Positions 21,522 through 32,299 of a stretch of 64,000 nucleotides of DNA are shown here, piece by piece; the stretch's first letter is position 1; each line of letters opens with the position of its first letter. The notes under the pieces were generated by a model. That model saw only the letters and a list, made by a program, of their open reading frames with translations, was not told the DNA's origin and did not search any database. Location: NCBI GenBank assembly GCA_014338405.1, contig JTDE01000917.1:4927-68926 (forward strand), written 5' to 3'. The position numbers and the translations under genes were made by a program. The stretch is from Paragonimus skrjabini miyazakii (Eukaryota > Platyhelminthes > Trematoda > Plagiorchiida > Troglotrematidae).

Positions 21522-21539
21522 TGGTGAGCCCGACGTGAC
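21522..21539 (+). promoter_or_regulatory. Primer-binding site matching tRNA-Trp
   Basis: TGGTGAGCCCGACGTGAC differs at one base from the complement of the tRNA-Trp 3' end. Use of tRNA-Trp is a known trait of the CsRn1 clade of gypsy elements in flukes. Confidence 0.7.
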
Positions 21540-21795
21540 CCGAACACGCAACCTTCTGATCTGGAGTCAAAGGCTATAGACACATGGGCTGTAGACACAT
21601 CACGCACTCCACAGGCCAGCGTGTGATTCAACATGCCCTGTGGAGCGCGTGATGTGTCTGTGACCTTGTGAATAGGCCAGGAGTACGTGAGTGAGTGAGA
21701 CAGTTAAGATGTGGTCTCCAGACCGGATATGGGGCGAATGGATGGCTAGGAATGAGCCGTCGGGTTTAGCCCAGGGTACTGAACCGTTACAGATA

Positions 21796-22704
21796 CAACC
21801 GTGCTGTACGAGAGGAGGACGGTTCAAACCAGTGTTAGGCGAGTTGCTATTTTGATCAGCAGTGAGAAAAGGAGTTTGAATTGTCACAGTATACGGAAAG
21901 ACATCACTGACAACACAAAATTGTCCGAATTCCTAACACATGTTTGTTCGTTAAAGCATGTTAGTTTAGTCGACACAATTCACCATACGAATTTTTCCGT
22001 AAAGATTTGTTGCAATTAGTTACGAATCAGCAAACGTTAACCCATAATTGAAACCGATTTAGTAGGCTCATGGATGAAGTAATTCTTAAGTAGTGGACAT
22101 CACTGACCTAAAATAGTTTGCGTTGAGCCGCTCTTGTTTGTCTGGTAGCAGGACAATTGGAAGCTTCAGTTCGTAAAACAAAGGGCTGCAGGCTCTGCAT
22201 CCCATTCAGACTATCTCTACTTGGTGTACCCACATATGGACGAGACTGATTGTGAAGTGTCGGTATGAGGATGATCATCATGAATTGTTTCAAGCTCTGG
22301 TGGTCGTAGCCAGTGCAAACGAACACTGCGAAAAAGCTGTGGCGATGACGAGTCTGCTCGGGCTTAAGCATCATGAAGTGGTTTAACTACTGAGATTTGT
22401 TGTAGCGACTGTTGTAACATGCAAGCAGGAGTGAAAGCAGAGGTTATATTCACTGACGCTTTACGCAACTGGTGAAAATGTGATAATACGGGAATTGCAT
22501 ATTCGACGACGTTTTGCTGCATGCTTACAAATTCTTACTACTGTTAATTGTATTTATACAAGAAACCTATGCCAAACAAAAGTGAAACGACCAGTTCAGT
22601 TGTATACACAGAGAACAACACATGGCTGACTTGTACAATTGGTAGAGCCAGTCGAGATGAGTGCGAACATCCTTCGATTATACCAGACTTTCTCATTGAC
22701 TCAC
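21796..22704. other. No gene; possible old repeat
   Basis: Around 22255-22320 there is weak similarity to 28128-28195 (TCTGGTGGTCGTAGCCAGTG against TCTTGTGGTCCTAACCAATG), suggesting an old dispersed repeat. On the plus strand 22563-22743 could be read as an exon ending CAAT|GTAAGC, but it overlaps a minus-strand candidate. Confidence 0.3.
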
Positions 22705-22821
22705 CAGTGTCAAATGACCAAAAACTAACATCAACAATACAATGTAAGCATCTTTGCAAAATGTCACATCGAAAACATGCGAACCAAACATTGCGATCAA
22801 AAAATTAGTCGCGTGATCCAT
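22705..22821 (-). CDS. Candidate exon with hydrophobic segment
   Basis: Starts at an ATG (22821) and ends at a consensus donor, ACACTG|GTGAGT, after 39 codons in phase 0. It encodes a hydrophobic run (AYIVLLMLVFGHLTL) that could be a signal or membrane segment. It could be a first exon, or an internal one entered at GCATCAG just upstream. A plus-strand exon reading of 22563-22743 competes with it. The (TA)n tract beside it suggests non-coding surroundings. Confidence 0.27.
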
Positions 22822-22850
22822 TCCGGAGAGATCTGATGCGAGTAAATATG

Positions 22851-22853
<3 letters not shown>

Positions 22854-22892
<39 letters not shown>
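22854..22892. repeat. (TA)n microsatellite
   Basis: About 39 bases of uninterrupted AT dinucleotide. Confidence 0.97.
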
Positions 22893-22893
<1 letters not shown>

Positions 22894-22978
22894 CAAACCA
22901 GTACAAGTGTTGTTGTGGGAGCCAGGTCTTTCGGGATTGGGCGTCAGTGAAATACCACCACTGTCATTATTTCTTTGC

Positions 22979-23428
22979 TTATTCAGTAAAGTGGGGCGCC
23001 ACTTTTGGTCCTAAGCATATGCTGACATGCTTTGCTGCGGGTGTCGGTATCCTGGTCATGGCACCAGTTGTTGTAACCGCAAAAGACGCTTGGCCTGAGA
23101 ATTCGTTTATTGCGCAAACTCCCGTATAGGTCATGTCAAAAATCAAATCACAAACGGGTACACTCATTTGCACGTCAGACATGCATCCACATACATAATT
23201 GTCATTCGCCTTGTTGGAACTTCTGCCATAGCGCGTACACACTATTCCGATAGTCTCTTCTTGTATGTCGTCTTCCTGGCGTTCGGAGCTTGCCCTTTTG
23301 TTCCTGAATGTCACCTGTAGATAATAGAATACTTGTGAGTAGTATGCTACTCACCACAAAACTGCCTGTCATACAACACAAGTATGTGCCCTTGTATTCT
23401 GCGAGGTGGATCCTAGTCTTCACAGGCA
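22979..23428 (-). CDS. Candidate host exons, Ig-domain end, 40-bp intron
   Basis: Exon 1 (23355-23428) encodes VKTRIHLAEYKGTYLCCMTG, the typical last strands of an Ig domain (acidic residue, Tyr-x-Cys). It ends at TTTGTG|GTGAGT. A 40-bp intron (23315-23354) closes with a good acceptor, TATTCTATTATCTACAG. Exon 2 continues in frame (VTFRNKRASSERQEDD) for 111 codons with several Cys, to a TAA at 22979. Very short introns are known from flatworm genes. The entry to exon 1 (acceptor ACAAAG) is weak. If the gene goes on downstream, exon 2 must end earlier, for example at CCAAAA|GTGGCG. Probably a secreted or surface protein; identity unknown. Confidence 0.5.
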
Positions 23429-25943
23429 CTTTGTGTCATTCTGACCGACTAATCTCAAAATACGTTCTGGCCATGCTGACGACTTAGTTTTATTCCGTTT
23501 TGTTTATTCGCAACAACCACATAGTTGACGTACATATCATGAACAGGCTTTTTTTCTTGACTTCTGTCACTTGTCGCCCATTTAACAAATGTACAGATAA
23601 AATTTCCCGTGTTGCTGACCCCCTGAGATTGGCAAATCAACGCCAAATGTTGGTAGAAGCTACTGTTTGTCAACTTCTGACTGTAATATTCAAACTGCTT
23701 GAAATATATGACTCAAATAAATACATTAGTGAAGGCAAAACTTTTGTACAATATTCAGATGTGTTATTGAGTAGCACTGCAAAATGAAAAACAAACCACA
23801 AGGTCAAAATAAAAACAGACATGCAGTTAAGATCATTAGTAAATTCCACTTCGTGTAGAATGTTTTAACAAGAAAATAGATTTGGTACTTATGGTGGACG
23901 ACGCTAAACTGAGATGAGTTTCAAAACTAAAGCTGAATTTATAGTTGAATCTATTCAGCTTGGGAATGTTCGTACTTGTTAACAAAACCACCATATTACT
24001 GGTGCTATTGTTAATTAACTGAATTAAAACCAAACAAAGATTATCCAAGCCACCACCAATTGACTGACCAGTGACCTAGTTTCTCTGTAATAAGTCCGAT
24101 CGATATCGTCATTTAAATCCATTAGCTCCTGGTATAATTGTAATGGCATGAAGATGACCTGTTGAAAACATATGTTCACCTACATGTCTTTATTCTCATT
24201 ATGTTAATGGGAATGTTTGAAACGCAAACGCTATTGCGTCAGATCTTATTACAATCGGTACTCTCTAATAGCACTGTCAGCTGTGTACTTCGCGCAAACA
24301 GGGATGCATTAAATAGGAATACATTGTACACTACGATCTATCAAAGCAAGCCAATTTATAACTTCGGGTAAAGTAATCTGCTATACATTTATGCTGCACA
24401 AGAACAGCCTGAATAAGTAGGTTAGAAGATCACTCACGTTGCATCCCTGATTAATGAATACCGGTTTGAATCAGATGCTGGCAATTTGGACGTTTTATCA
24501 GAGCTGGTAACGAATCCTCTGAGATCAACACAGTCGGTTACCTCAAGGTTTGATGCCTTAGTCTGTGCGTACTGTTGTACCTTGTACGCTAGCCTGGTCA
24601 GCGCAATCGCTTCGCAGTTTCCAGATACTTACCACAATACCAATGGCACGGCGGTAGAACAAGAAACACTGCATGTCCTCACAGCTCCGTAGATAACAGC
24701 TACCCACATTCAATGATCAAACGGATCATATTAACTGAGGTGTTACTCTGTTTCATGATAATCTAAAGTGCCATTAAAACGACAGAGCGTACCTTAAGGT
24801 CTGACTGATATTCTCCCTCTGACTACCACATTAGGGCTGCAGTCTAACCGTAGGGTTACTGCCAGCTCCTTCAAAGCAATATACATCAAACACTCACCCA
24901 GTTGCCTTCGTGGCAACTGATAAGAATACATAGGATGTATTACTTGTTAACGATATAAATGCCTTATGATGCATGCTACTAGATAAGAGAGATTGTGAAA
25001 CAGCTCAAACTCCTTCCAACTGTACACAACTCTATGCACTGTGGATTTTCCGCGGCGTTCAGATAACTGAGACAGATCCTGAGGATCTGACAATGGCTAA
25101 TGTTTATAACGAATTGCGTTTCTAATTAGATAAAATTCTGGCACCAAAAGAGTTCACTAACATCAACGAAGAGTCACTCGCTAATTTGGAGTTGCAGAGT
25201 GACTGGAATAATTCTTTCGTTTGTGAACTCACTATGTTGTAAGTAATCCTGTTTACGTTGCAAAAGAATAGTCTTTCGCCATCGAGTCAATGAGACAAAT
25301 CTCCTTAGATTCCTGTCCATAATCATTCACAAGGACTATTGTGTGTGCAGTGATCAACAGAGTTGAGGGAACATGATCGACGGACATCGCGACCCCTTGA
25401 ATGCGCACTTTTCATTTTGGTTCGCTAACAACAAATTGAGACTCCTGAATTTTGTAGAAATCCACACTATAAATATTACAGTTAACTGCTTGATATTAAT
25501 ACAGTTTGCGCATTTAGCCTAAAAGATGTACATCGGAGTTTGTTAAGTGTGTTGGTCACTTCTCCATAAGAGACACCCTACTAAATAAAACAGTCTTTCC
25601 AGAACCGGAAATGGCGTAATCACCAGGCCCCGACGATACTAGACGTTCAACAATGTTTCGATGACATAGATTTGCTGACCAGAATTGGTAGAACTCCCCC
25701 CTTTGTAGGTACCGTGACGTGATTATGGATCTGTCTATCATAACCCTACACGCTAATCGGATTAAAGTACTTTGTTGTGTGTGGTTCGGATCTCAAGCAT
25801 TTGTCTCCATAGTTTTAGATTTTCGTTGTTAACCTAGCCGTAGTAAAATGTAAAGACGGTGAGAATTGCAATTATGAGTTGTTTATATATCGCGTTAAGT
25901 TTATCATGCGAAAAAGTTCCATATATCCACATTGTTCACTCAC
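23429..25943. other. No gene; PLE 3'-end-like fragment
   Basis: 23585-23745 on the plus strand resembles the PLE 3' region: the frame through it gives LLTVIFKLLE, where the intact PLE repeat gives LLTVLFKLLK. It looks like an old PLE tail with a destroyed hammerhead. 24062-25943 shows nothing supported. Confidence 0.35.
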
Positions 25944-26819
25944 CTGCTTCCGAATATCTAACTCACTCCATGCCGTTTCAGTGGTAGATGGCTTGGCTGA
26001 GTAAGCCACAGTCGTAGTTTGTGGATCTATTATGTCACTCCTCATAAGTTTCAATCTCCCTGGTGAATTATCTTCGGTCTGAATGTGGGAAGTGATACCA
26101 GTGAATGGTAATTTCGGCTGGACGACCACTTCATTTTTATGTGAATTGTTCGGTAAGTTTGGTTGACTAGTTAGCAGTGAAAGTTTACAAATTTTAGCAA
26201 GATTCGTCCTAGGCTTGCTCACATTTGTTGTAGGCGTAGGCTTTGTGGAGTTCGGACAAGACCACTTGGTGTGATCACTGACAGAAATATAGGTGATATC
26301 AGTACCTGCATCATTGAATCCATAGATCGGTAGCTCACCGGATCGGACGATTGTGCAGAGACCATCATCTTTTAGTTCGGTATAATTTCTAGACCCCGAC
26401 CGAATCTGGAATACGTGGTTTTTCAGTCGCTCACACCGATCAAATTCACCTGATTGCCTCGGTAACGAACGTCGACAAATGAACCGAGATTTAGTTTCAT
26501 TTTCATTCTGTTTTGTAACATCAGGTAATTCTGATATTACCGATGTATTGCCATGAAAGGTGGAAAATGATTGACAATCTGTTTTCAAGAGTGGTTCATC
26601 ATCAAAACTGCTTTCCATTGAATCAGGGTGTACTGTGTTCTTTTCTGCCCAAAACCATTTTCGTGTATTCATGGAAGGAATGTTGCGTTTATGCTCGTTG
26701 CTTGACCAACTCGGCAGTTGGGTTAGAATTTTGTCCACTGCTGATCGAAGCATCATTAGATGATCAATGAGGTTGTAGTTTTCCGGTTCATTGTGTGTGT
26801 TGAGAATACAAAAAGGTAG
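25944..26819 (-). CDS. Candidate large host exon, unknown protein
   Basis: 292 codons, phase 0-0, with convincing borders. The acceptor is CATTCCTTACAG above 26819 and the donor is GAAGCAG|GTGAGT at 25943. Reading starts LPFCILNTHNEPENYNLIDH, with a helix-like start followed by a long Ser/Thr/Asn-rich, probably disordered region (TKPTPTTNVSKPRTNLAK). The beginning loosely recalls the last helices of a RhoGAP domain, but this is too weak to name. Open length, borders and symmetric phase together make it the best single exon in the window. It could connect in frame to 17366-17716. Confidence 0.55.
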
Positions 26820-28109
26820 CTGTAAGGAATGGGATACAAGTAGTATGTGGTTACTGTTTAAAAATCATTGGAAGCAGATAGCCGGTCTTATGGTTGCAAC
26901 CACTTTATAATGTCATCTAGGAGCTTAAGACAAGCTGACTTCTTCTACCGTTCAAGCTAATGTTCTTAGTATACTCGCTGATCTACGAAGTTCATTGGGT
27001 CTGTGATGAATAACACAACTAAACGGCAAATGAGTTAATAGCTACAAGATAATAGTACATTTTGTGGATGGATATAAAAAAAACTTACCCGCTATTTTGA
27101 CAAGTTCATTATGCTTGTATTTTAGTTGCGATGGTCACAACGTATCTTATATAAGTTAATGGAACGGAAACAGTGAATGCGGTAGATTTTGGACGTGAAA
27201 ATAATACTGACGAACAACTCGGCGATAATGCACTATGATTTTTTCAAAATTGAACTATTCCACACTCCATAAAAGGCCCAGTACGAGTACCCTATCATTG
27301 CCTACTTTGTTCTGAGTGGAGTTCCACACTGAGAACACATTTTATGTCACGATGTGTTTCCCGTCAATGTTTCAGGATTCTTGTTATTCTTACGTAGCAT
27401 TTGAGCGTATTTAATATTATTACCAAAGAAACAGACAGATTATTTGCGTTGCCTTTCTGACAGTGCCCTATTTTTAACAGTCACTCTGCTCGAATATGTT
27501 GTCTGATGCATTTTTATGTGTTGCTCTTGCTTGCTAATTCATGACATTGCATAGCCCATCTCTCAAAATGAACGGCAACGTGCTATTTTGATTGATGTAG
27601 TAGGTAGGATATTTTTGTTGCTGAGTTCCCAATTTCCGCTGTCATTGGCAACTTTTCAATATCATCGTGTCAGCATTAATTGAAGAAGTTCAGAAGTTTT
27701 TAAAGGTGAACATGAACATTGTGAAGCTACTCAGTCAAAGTGGAAGTCACAGCAAAGAAAATGGCAACTCAATAGACCTGAGTAGTTTCAACCGCAGTTT
27801 CTACAGTGGAATCATTCGCCAACAGCATGACAAATTTTAACTATCAACCGGACAATAAAATCACGATCCAGGTTCGGTTCAGGCGTTAGGGGGACGCAAT
27901 AAACTTAGATGGCAGTGCATAAGTCCGACTACTTTTACCCAACGTTGGTCCAGCGGGACAAGCTCAATGCTGGAACCATATTATACCAAAGAACCCACGT
28001 GGACATCCATTCCTAGACACTGTACAATGTCTAACTCGCATTTTCAGCCCATGCACACCAGTGTTCAATGCTCGAATTACTTGCTTGTAACTCATTAGGC
28101 ACTATTCTA
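26820..28109. other. No supported feature
   Basis: AT-rich sequence with no recognised repeat or exon; probably intron or upstream DNA of the minus-strand exon. Confidence 0.35.
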
Positions 28110-28400
28110 GGTAAACATCAAGAATCATTCGGAACACCATTTCCAGCTCTTGTGGTCCTAACCAATGCAAACCGTCAATCCAAGGTGGGCTGTGTCCATC
28201 CACATTAAAGGAGTGAAAACAAGCTATAACCCAGTCACATACAAGCTTCCCCATCAAAGGCAACGCCCCCAAATTTGGTGGCCGAGCGGATAAGACCATT
28301 TTCTAGTAACGTTATGGGTAACCGGGTCGGTCCCCCATTCGGGCTACCTATATTTGATAAGATCAAACAGGATCGAAGCCGGTCGTGGAATGTCGGTTCG
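28110..28400 (+). repeat. Sm-alpha-like tRNA/hammerhead repeat, decayed
   Basis: The part at 28262-28395 has A box GTGGCCGAGCGG and B box-like GGGTCGGTCCCCC. A hammerhead remnant follows, with TTGATAA in place of CTGATGA, a perfect stem II (GATC/GATC around AAACAG), GAAGC and GGTC. 28128-28195 upstream resembles 22255-22320. Confidence 0.5.
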
Positions 28401-28739
28401 ATGATGTGCATCAAGAAGAATTACAAATACTCTAGGGACTCGTAACATTCATCAATGTAATTAATGGTGAGTGTGAGAAATTCAGACTGTAAGATTCCAC
28501 TGTAGATCCGTTTAAAGCGTCGCTTTTGTCTGTGGACCAACACCTGAATCAAATGTGGATATTAGTGCACCTATTTTGTCGTGACTAGAGAGAAACCCAG
28601 AAATAACGTAGCAAAATGTGGTAGACGAATGCTAGCGAATAGTGATACGAACAGTGCCCTAGACCGATTGGAAACCAGTGTGACAGAGAAAGAAACGTCG
28701 ATGTATATGTCATCAATAAAACAGGAAGTATCTAGACAA
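28401..28739. other. Unassigned; possible gag leader
   Basis: Broken frames with acidic, repeat-like content just before the gag zinc-knuckle region. No motif is clear. Confidence 0.25.
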
Positions 28740-28750
28740 TAGAATTCTCA

Positions 28751-28984
28751 GTAAGACCACCGAGCGTGTATTGGAAGTGTGGAGGATGTTATTTTGCGTC
28801 AGTTTGCCAAATTTATGATCAAATGTGGAAAAAAGCAGAAAATGTGGACATAAAGAAGTTCGCTGTAAAAGTGTACCCTCATCCAAGCACCGGAGAGAGT
28901 TCAGAGAGACGTCGACCTATTAAAGTAATTGATACATTGTCTGCGCTGCATTCGATGATAACATTTGAAGTAACGCTTTACTGA
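28751..28984 (+). pseudogene. Gypsy gag nucleocapsid remnant
   Basis: The segment YWKCGGCYFASVCQIYDQ has the spacing of paired zinc knuckles, as in gag of gypsy elements: a first knuckle with Cys-x-x-Cys and a His four residues later, then a second knuckle. Here the first Cys reads Tyr and the His reads Tyr. In the second knuckle, Cys and His are also replaced (W, A, D). Nucleic-acid binding should be lost. The frame is open to 28984 and then ends. It lies about 1.1 kb upstream of the integrase remnant in the same orientation. Confidence 0.5.
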
Positions 28985-30099
28985 ACGATACGAAAGTACA
29001 AAACAAGTGGGCGGAGCTTCCGGTATTGCATCTATCTCATAAGACACTTGGGATCATTCACACAGACCACCGTACGTACAAAATAACCACAAGGATTTCA
29101 ATGTCACTTGTGGGTTTTGTTAGGGCGCCCATCCTGTTATCGTCCCAAGCCGCCTCCGTCGTGAGAAAGAAAAAAAGGTTGACTCAGTCCTACTTAGCGG
29201 AACTGTTCAGAGCGGTCGAGACTTTTTATGCCGCTATACACACTAGTGACCCTAACTCTTTTTTTCTGGCAACTGTTCTCTTTGATGTCTTGGGAATGTG
29301 TTACCATTACGCGCCCTATAAATAATTTGTACTTGTTGCCTTTTTCGCACACGTTTTGGGGAGGAACAAAGCTCTATTTACGCGTCTTTTGGCTTGTCTT
29401 GGGAGCGAATGCGGGGACAGTCGCAGTACTTTTCGGGACCGAGATTTTCGTGTGAATTATTAACGGGAGGAGAATCTGAATTCTGCCAAGTGCACTACGA
29501 TAGCAAGGACGAACCAGCGTATCGTTTAGGAGGGTTTATAACAGGTTTAAACTGGGCAGTTCGCATGCTGCTGGTATCTTTGATTTTGCTAAGGATCTAA
29601 TGTTGAATTAATTACGCAGAGACTGAATTGGTAAACGGATATTATTCGGTCTGTCATTGTATTCAATCTGTACTCAAGGATGTCCAATTGCCAAAATTAC
29701 ATTTTCATATGGAACGCAGGAACAACGATAGACAGTGGAATGACGGTAAAACTCGTTTCAGAATTGCAACAACAGTGCCACTATATATACATATTTTAAG
29801 TAATCTCGGTTGATGTAAACAAGCAAGGATTGATGAAGGTCCAGTCATTTCACCGGTGTCGGATCACTTCCAGATTCAGTACGTAGTTTATCAGAATGTG
29901 CCAAAATGATAGCTGACGCGACAAAAAGGAGGCTTCATTACAACTTGTGCAGTATCTCCAGGTTGGTTGACGAACTAATTCAGCAAATGAATAACTGAAA
30001 TAATCTCCCCCTTGTAAGGAATCACTGGCCATAACTGACAGATATTTAGTGCTGATTCCGGCGGTTTTACAACAAAGCGTAACAAGACCGTTGCATTCG
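28985..30099. other. Unassigned interior of gypsy remnant C
   Basis: Expected place for protease, RT and RNase H. I see only short frames (29026-29325, 29628-29813) with no motif. Confidence 0.3.
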
Positions 30100-31232
30100 A
30101 TCCATCCTCATGTCACTCGCATGAAGTCGGCGATTAGCAGTTAAGTTTATCGGCTGGAAGCCGCACGTCAAGTCGAACATTTGGTTAAAACTTGTACAAA
30201 CTGTGCATTGGCGATGAAATGCTCGTGAAGTCTGGACTGTACTCATGGCTTAGAACTGACATACCACGGTTCCTGGTCCATCCTGATTGTGCAAGCTCGT
30301 CGGAAGTTTTCCCCATGTAAATGGACACAGTTTAGACAACCGCCTCTCACGGACGATGATTACTGTCTTAGGGGGGGTGTTCTGGAGGCTTTAGTGGCCG
30401 ACAGCGGACCAGTTTGGTGGAAGTTTAAAAATTCTGTATCAACGATTGCATTCGTCACCTATTCGCGCTCGGTTATCACCCACAGTCTAACGGTCAGGTG
30501 GGGATATTCGTAGATACCTTTATGAAGGATTTGCAAAACCTTAAAAAGGGAAATACAGAGGGAAAAATGATTGATTTCCTGAAGAACTACCGTTCAACGG
30601 CTAACCTAATGACAACGAAACAGCGATCACCAACTGAAGCATTTATCGGATGACGGCTGAAAATTTATGCTGAAAACTTAAGCGACCAAAGATCCTTCCA
30701 ACTGAGAGAAATAAGCTCATGGAGTTGCAGTTCAGCAGGCTTCCTGGGACACGCTCCAGATACTTCCGACCTGGAGATGCAGTTTATGCGTAGAATAACA
30801 GGCTAACAGGCATAATTGCCAATCTCGAGGGTAATGTTATTTATCAAATTGTGGTTGGAAACTTGATTCGAAGACACTATGTTAGTCTTGTGAGACAACG
30901 GATTGATAAAAGTCAGGATCAGCAACGGCCCAATAATTAACTACCGATTAGTAGATTGCATGGCGCAATCGAAGCTAGAAGGCGCAGCGCTGTCTCCATC
31001 GCCACCACCAGGAACTAAATTTTCTGCGGTTGATTCTGAACACCAGTTACAAATCATTCTGACTCAATCGTTGCCTGACCGTATGCCGTCAACGGAATCC
31101 GACACAGTACAACCTCCATCCTCGGCTCCAGTAGCACCAATGAAATCCCCTCCGCCGAAGCGATCACAGCATATCACGGCTAGGCCTGATACGGATTACA
31201 ATGATAAATTCTCTTACTGTATCAACACCTAG
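30100..31232 (+). pseudogene. Gypsy integrase and pol C-terminal tail remnant
   Basis: The zinc-binding HHCC region is at about 30103-30220, with HPHVTRMKS and CTNCALAMK. The core end is at about 30477-30655, with HPQSNGQVGIFVDTFMKDL (Glu of the DDE triad replaced by Gly in GQVGIF) and YRSTANLMTTKQRSPTEAFI. The DNA-binding tail is at about 30757-30915, with RYFRPGDAVYA and NVIYQIVVGNLIRRHY. A Pro-rich end follows (SPSPPPG...SPPPKRSQ), stopping at 31232. Several stops and frameshifts make it non-functional. In living elements this enzyme inserts the cDNA copy into the genome. Confidence 0.8.
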
Positions 31233-31328
31233 CGTCATTAGGTTCAGCAAACGTTGACCAGTTTGAGAAGAGTGAACTCGACTGTCACACAGCAATACTA
31301 CATTCATTTGCGAACAGAGCTTCTGAAC

Positions 31329-31700
31329 ATGTCCGACACTAACCTGAACACAGCACTAAGTATGTTTGTACGGGAGATTCAGACACCAAACAATGAACGC
31401 CACGTCACTGACTCTATTTTTTACTTGTGCTTGGTATCTAGGAGTATCTGAACGAGAATGGCTGTACCGTTAATACGTTTGGAGATCCAGTGTTCTCCGA
31501 CTTTTCGAAGGCTCTGGATAAAATTCAGGCTAAATTCCGAACTCAACTAAGTCCTGGAGGTCTTCTTATTTGGCGGATCGAGAAGGAGCACTTGTGGGAA
31601 GCCAGATATTGGGCGCGCATTCTACAGAGGTCCTCCTCTTCACTGTGCTCTATCTCAACCGGAAACGTGCGAGTTGGACGAAAAATGTGGTGCTTTATTG
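31329..31700 (+). pseudogene. Broken ZMYM/QRICH1-type (DUF3504) domain
   Basis: Three pieces in order match the domain shared by ZMYM2/3/4, QRICH1 and KIAA1958, which is known to descend from Crypton tyrosine recombinases. Piece one is FVREIQTPNNERHVTDSIFY then LCL. Piece two, after a 1-bp loss and a TAG, is EYLNENG...FGDPVFSDFSKALDKI, then TQLSPGGLLIWRIEKEHLWE. Piece three, after another frame change, is a stretch reading STEVLLFTVLYLNRK. Conserved features of the family (LCLGIQ-YL, EEHLWE, LL-T-L-F-N) are visible. At least two frameshifts and one nonsense change rule out function as it stands. It begins only about 95 bp after the gypsy pol stop. Confidence 0.75.
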
Positions 31701-31904
31701 AGTGAATTTGTTACACTGTTGCTTGACACATTCTCACTAATGCCAGCATACCAAAGACCCGCAGCCAACTCAGAACTATTTGATCTTCGCAGTTTTAATC
31801 GTGTTTTTCACCCAATCAGTTGTCTGCGTGTTAATCGGAAAAGCGTTCTTGTGACATGTGGTTAACTGGCTTTTGTTGAAAAGGCTACTAGTGATTAACG
31901 GGGT
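31701..31904. other. Unassigned spacer
   Basis: Short open frame to 31865 without recognisable content. Confidence 0.25.
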
Positions 31905-32060
31905 TTTTTCTACATAAATTGTACACCACTCACAACTGATCGCCGCTGTCGCATTTCCAAAGGCACTTCAATCAGCTTCTCTCGAAAAGAAGCACTAGAC
32001 TCGAGTGTCGTTCTTATTAGAGCCCATCAACAGTGCAAGTCCTTACCGCAGATGGCACCC
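31905..32060 (-). mobile_element. tRNA-headed hammerhead SINE, minus copy
   Basis: Minus strand: hammerhead remnant at 31992-32036 with core TTGATGG, stem II GCTCT/AGAAC, GAC in place of GAA, and intact CTCGAGTC and TAGTGC. The body follows (CTTCTTTTCGAGAG, GCGACAGCGGCGATCAGTTG) down to about 31905. Core changes should make it inactive. Confidence 0.7.
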
Positions 32061-32299
32061 GAACATCGGTCACAATTTTTATCAGGCAACCGTGTTCAAT
32101 AATTTGCCATCGACCTCAGATGAGGCATGGGTGATTTAGCATACGCAAACTCAGTCATATTCGCCTGTGTGTAATGCTCCGATTGACCAATTGCCTCGAG
32201 AGAAGACACAGTTACTATCTTGTTAACTACAACCGATGACCCCCTCGACTAGGACTACTTTCCAAGTTGAAAACACAACTCATTAATTTGTTGAGCGAT
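32061..32299. other. Unassigned spacer
   Basis: Nothing recognised between the SINE copies. Confidence 0.25.

Larger units (their letters stand above)
20708..21791 (+). mobile_element. Rearranged LTR unit: LTR, primer site, inverted LTR start
   Basis: Starts TGTAACGGTTC and ends with its inverse, GAACCGTTACA. GATA flanks both sides (20704-20707 and 21792-21795). The order is LTR (20708-21520), primer-binding site (21522), about 50 bp of leader, a direct copy of LTR bases 20840-20886 at about 21594-21640, then the first about 155 bp of the LTR in reverse (21638-21791). There is no coding sequence. It appears to have inserted as a single rearranged unit. Confidence 0.8.
28740..31235 (+). mobile_element. 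Gypsy remnant C with gag and integrase ends
   Basis: Parts of one Ty3/gypsy element in natural order: gag nucleocapsid region (28751-28984), then integrase and pol tail (30100-31232). Protease and RT are absent or unrecognisable in the about 1.1 kb between, so an internal deletion or replacement has happened. No LTR was recognised. Confidence 0.7.

Noticed and set aside
22563..22743. Plus-strand exon ending at GTAAGC
   Set aside because: Plausible borders, but a minus-strand reading has a better donor (GTGAGT) and fits nearby minus-strand exons. Kept only as an alternative.
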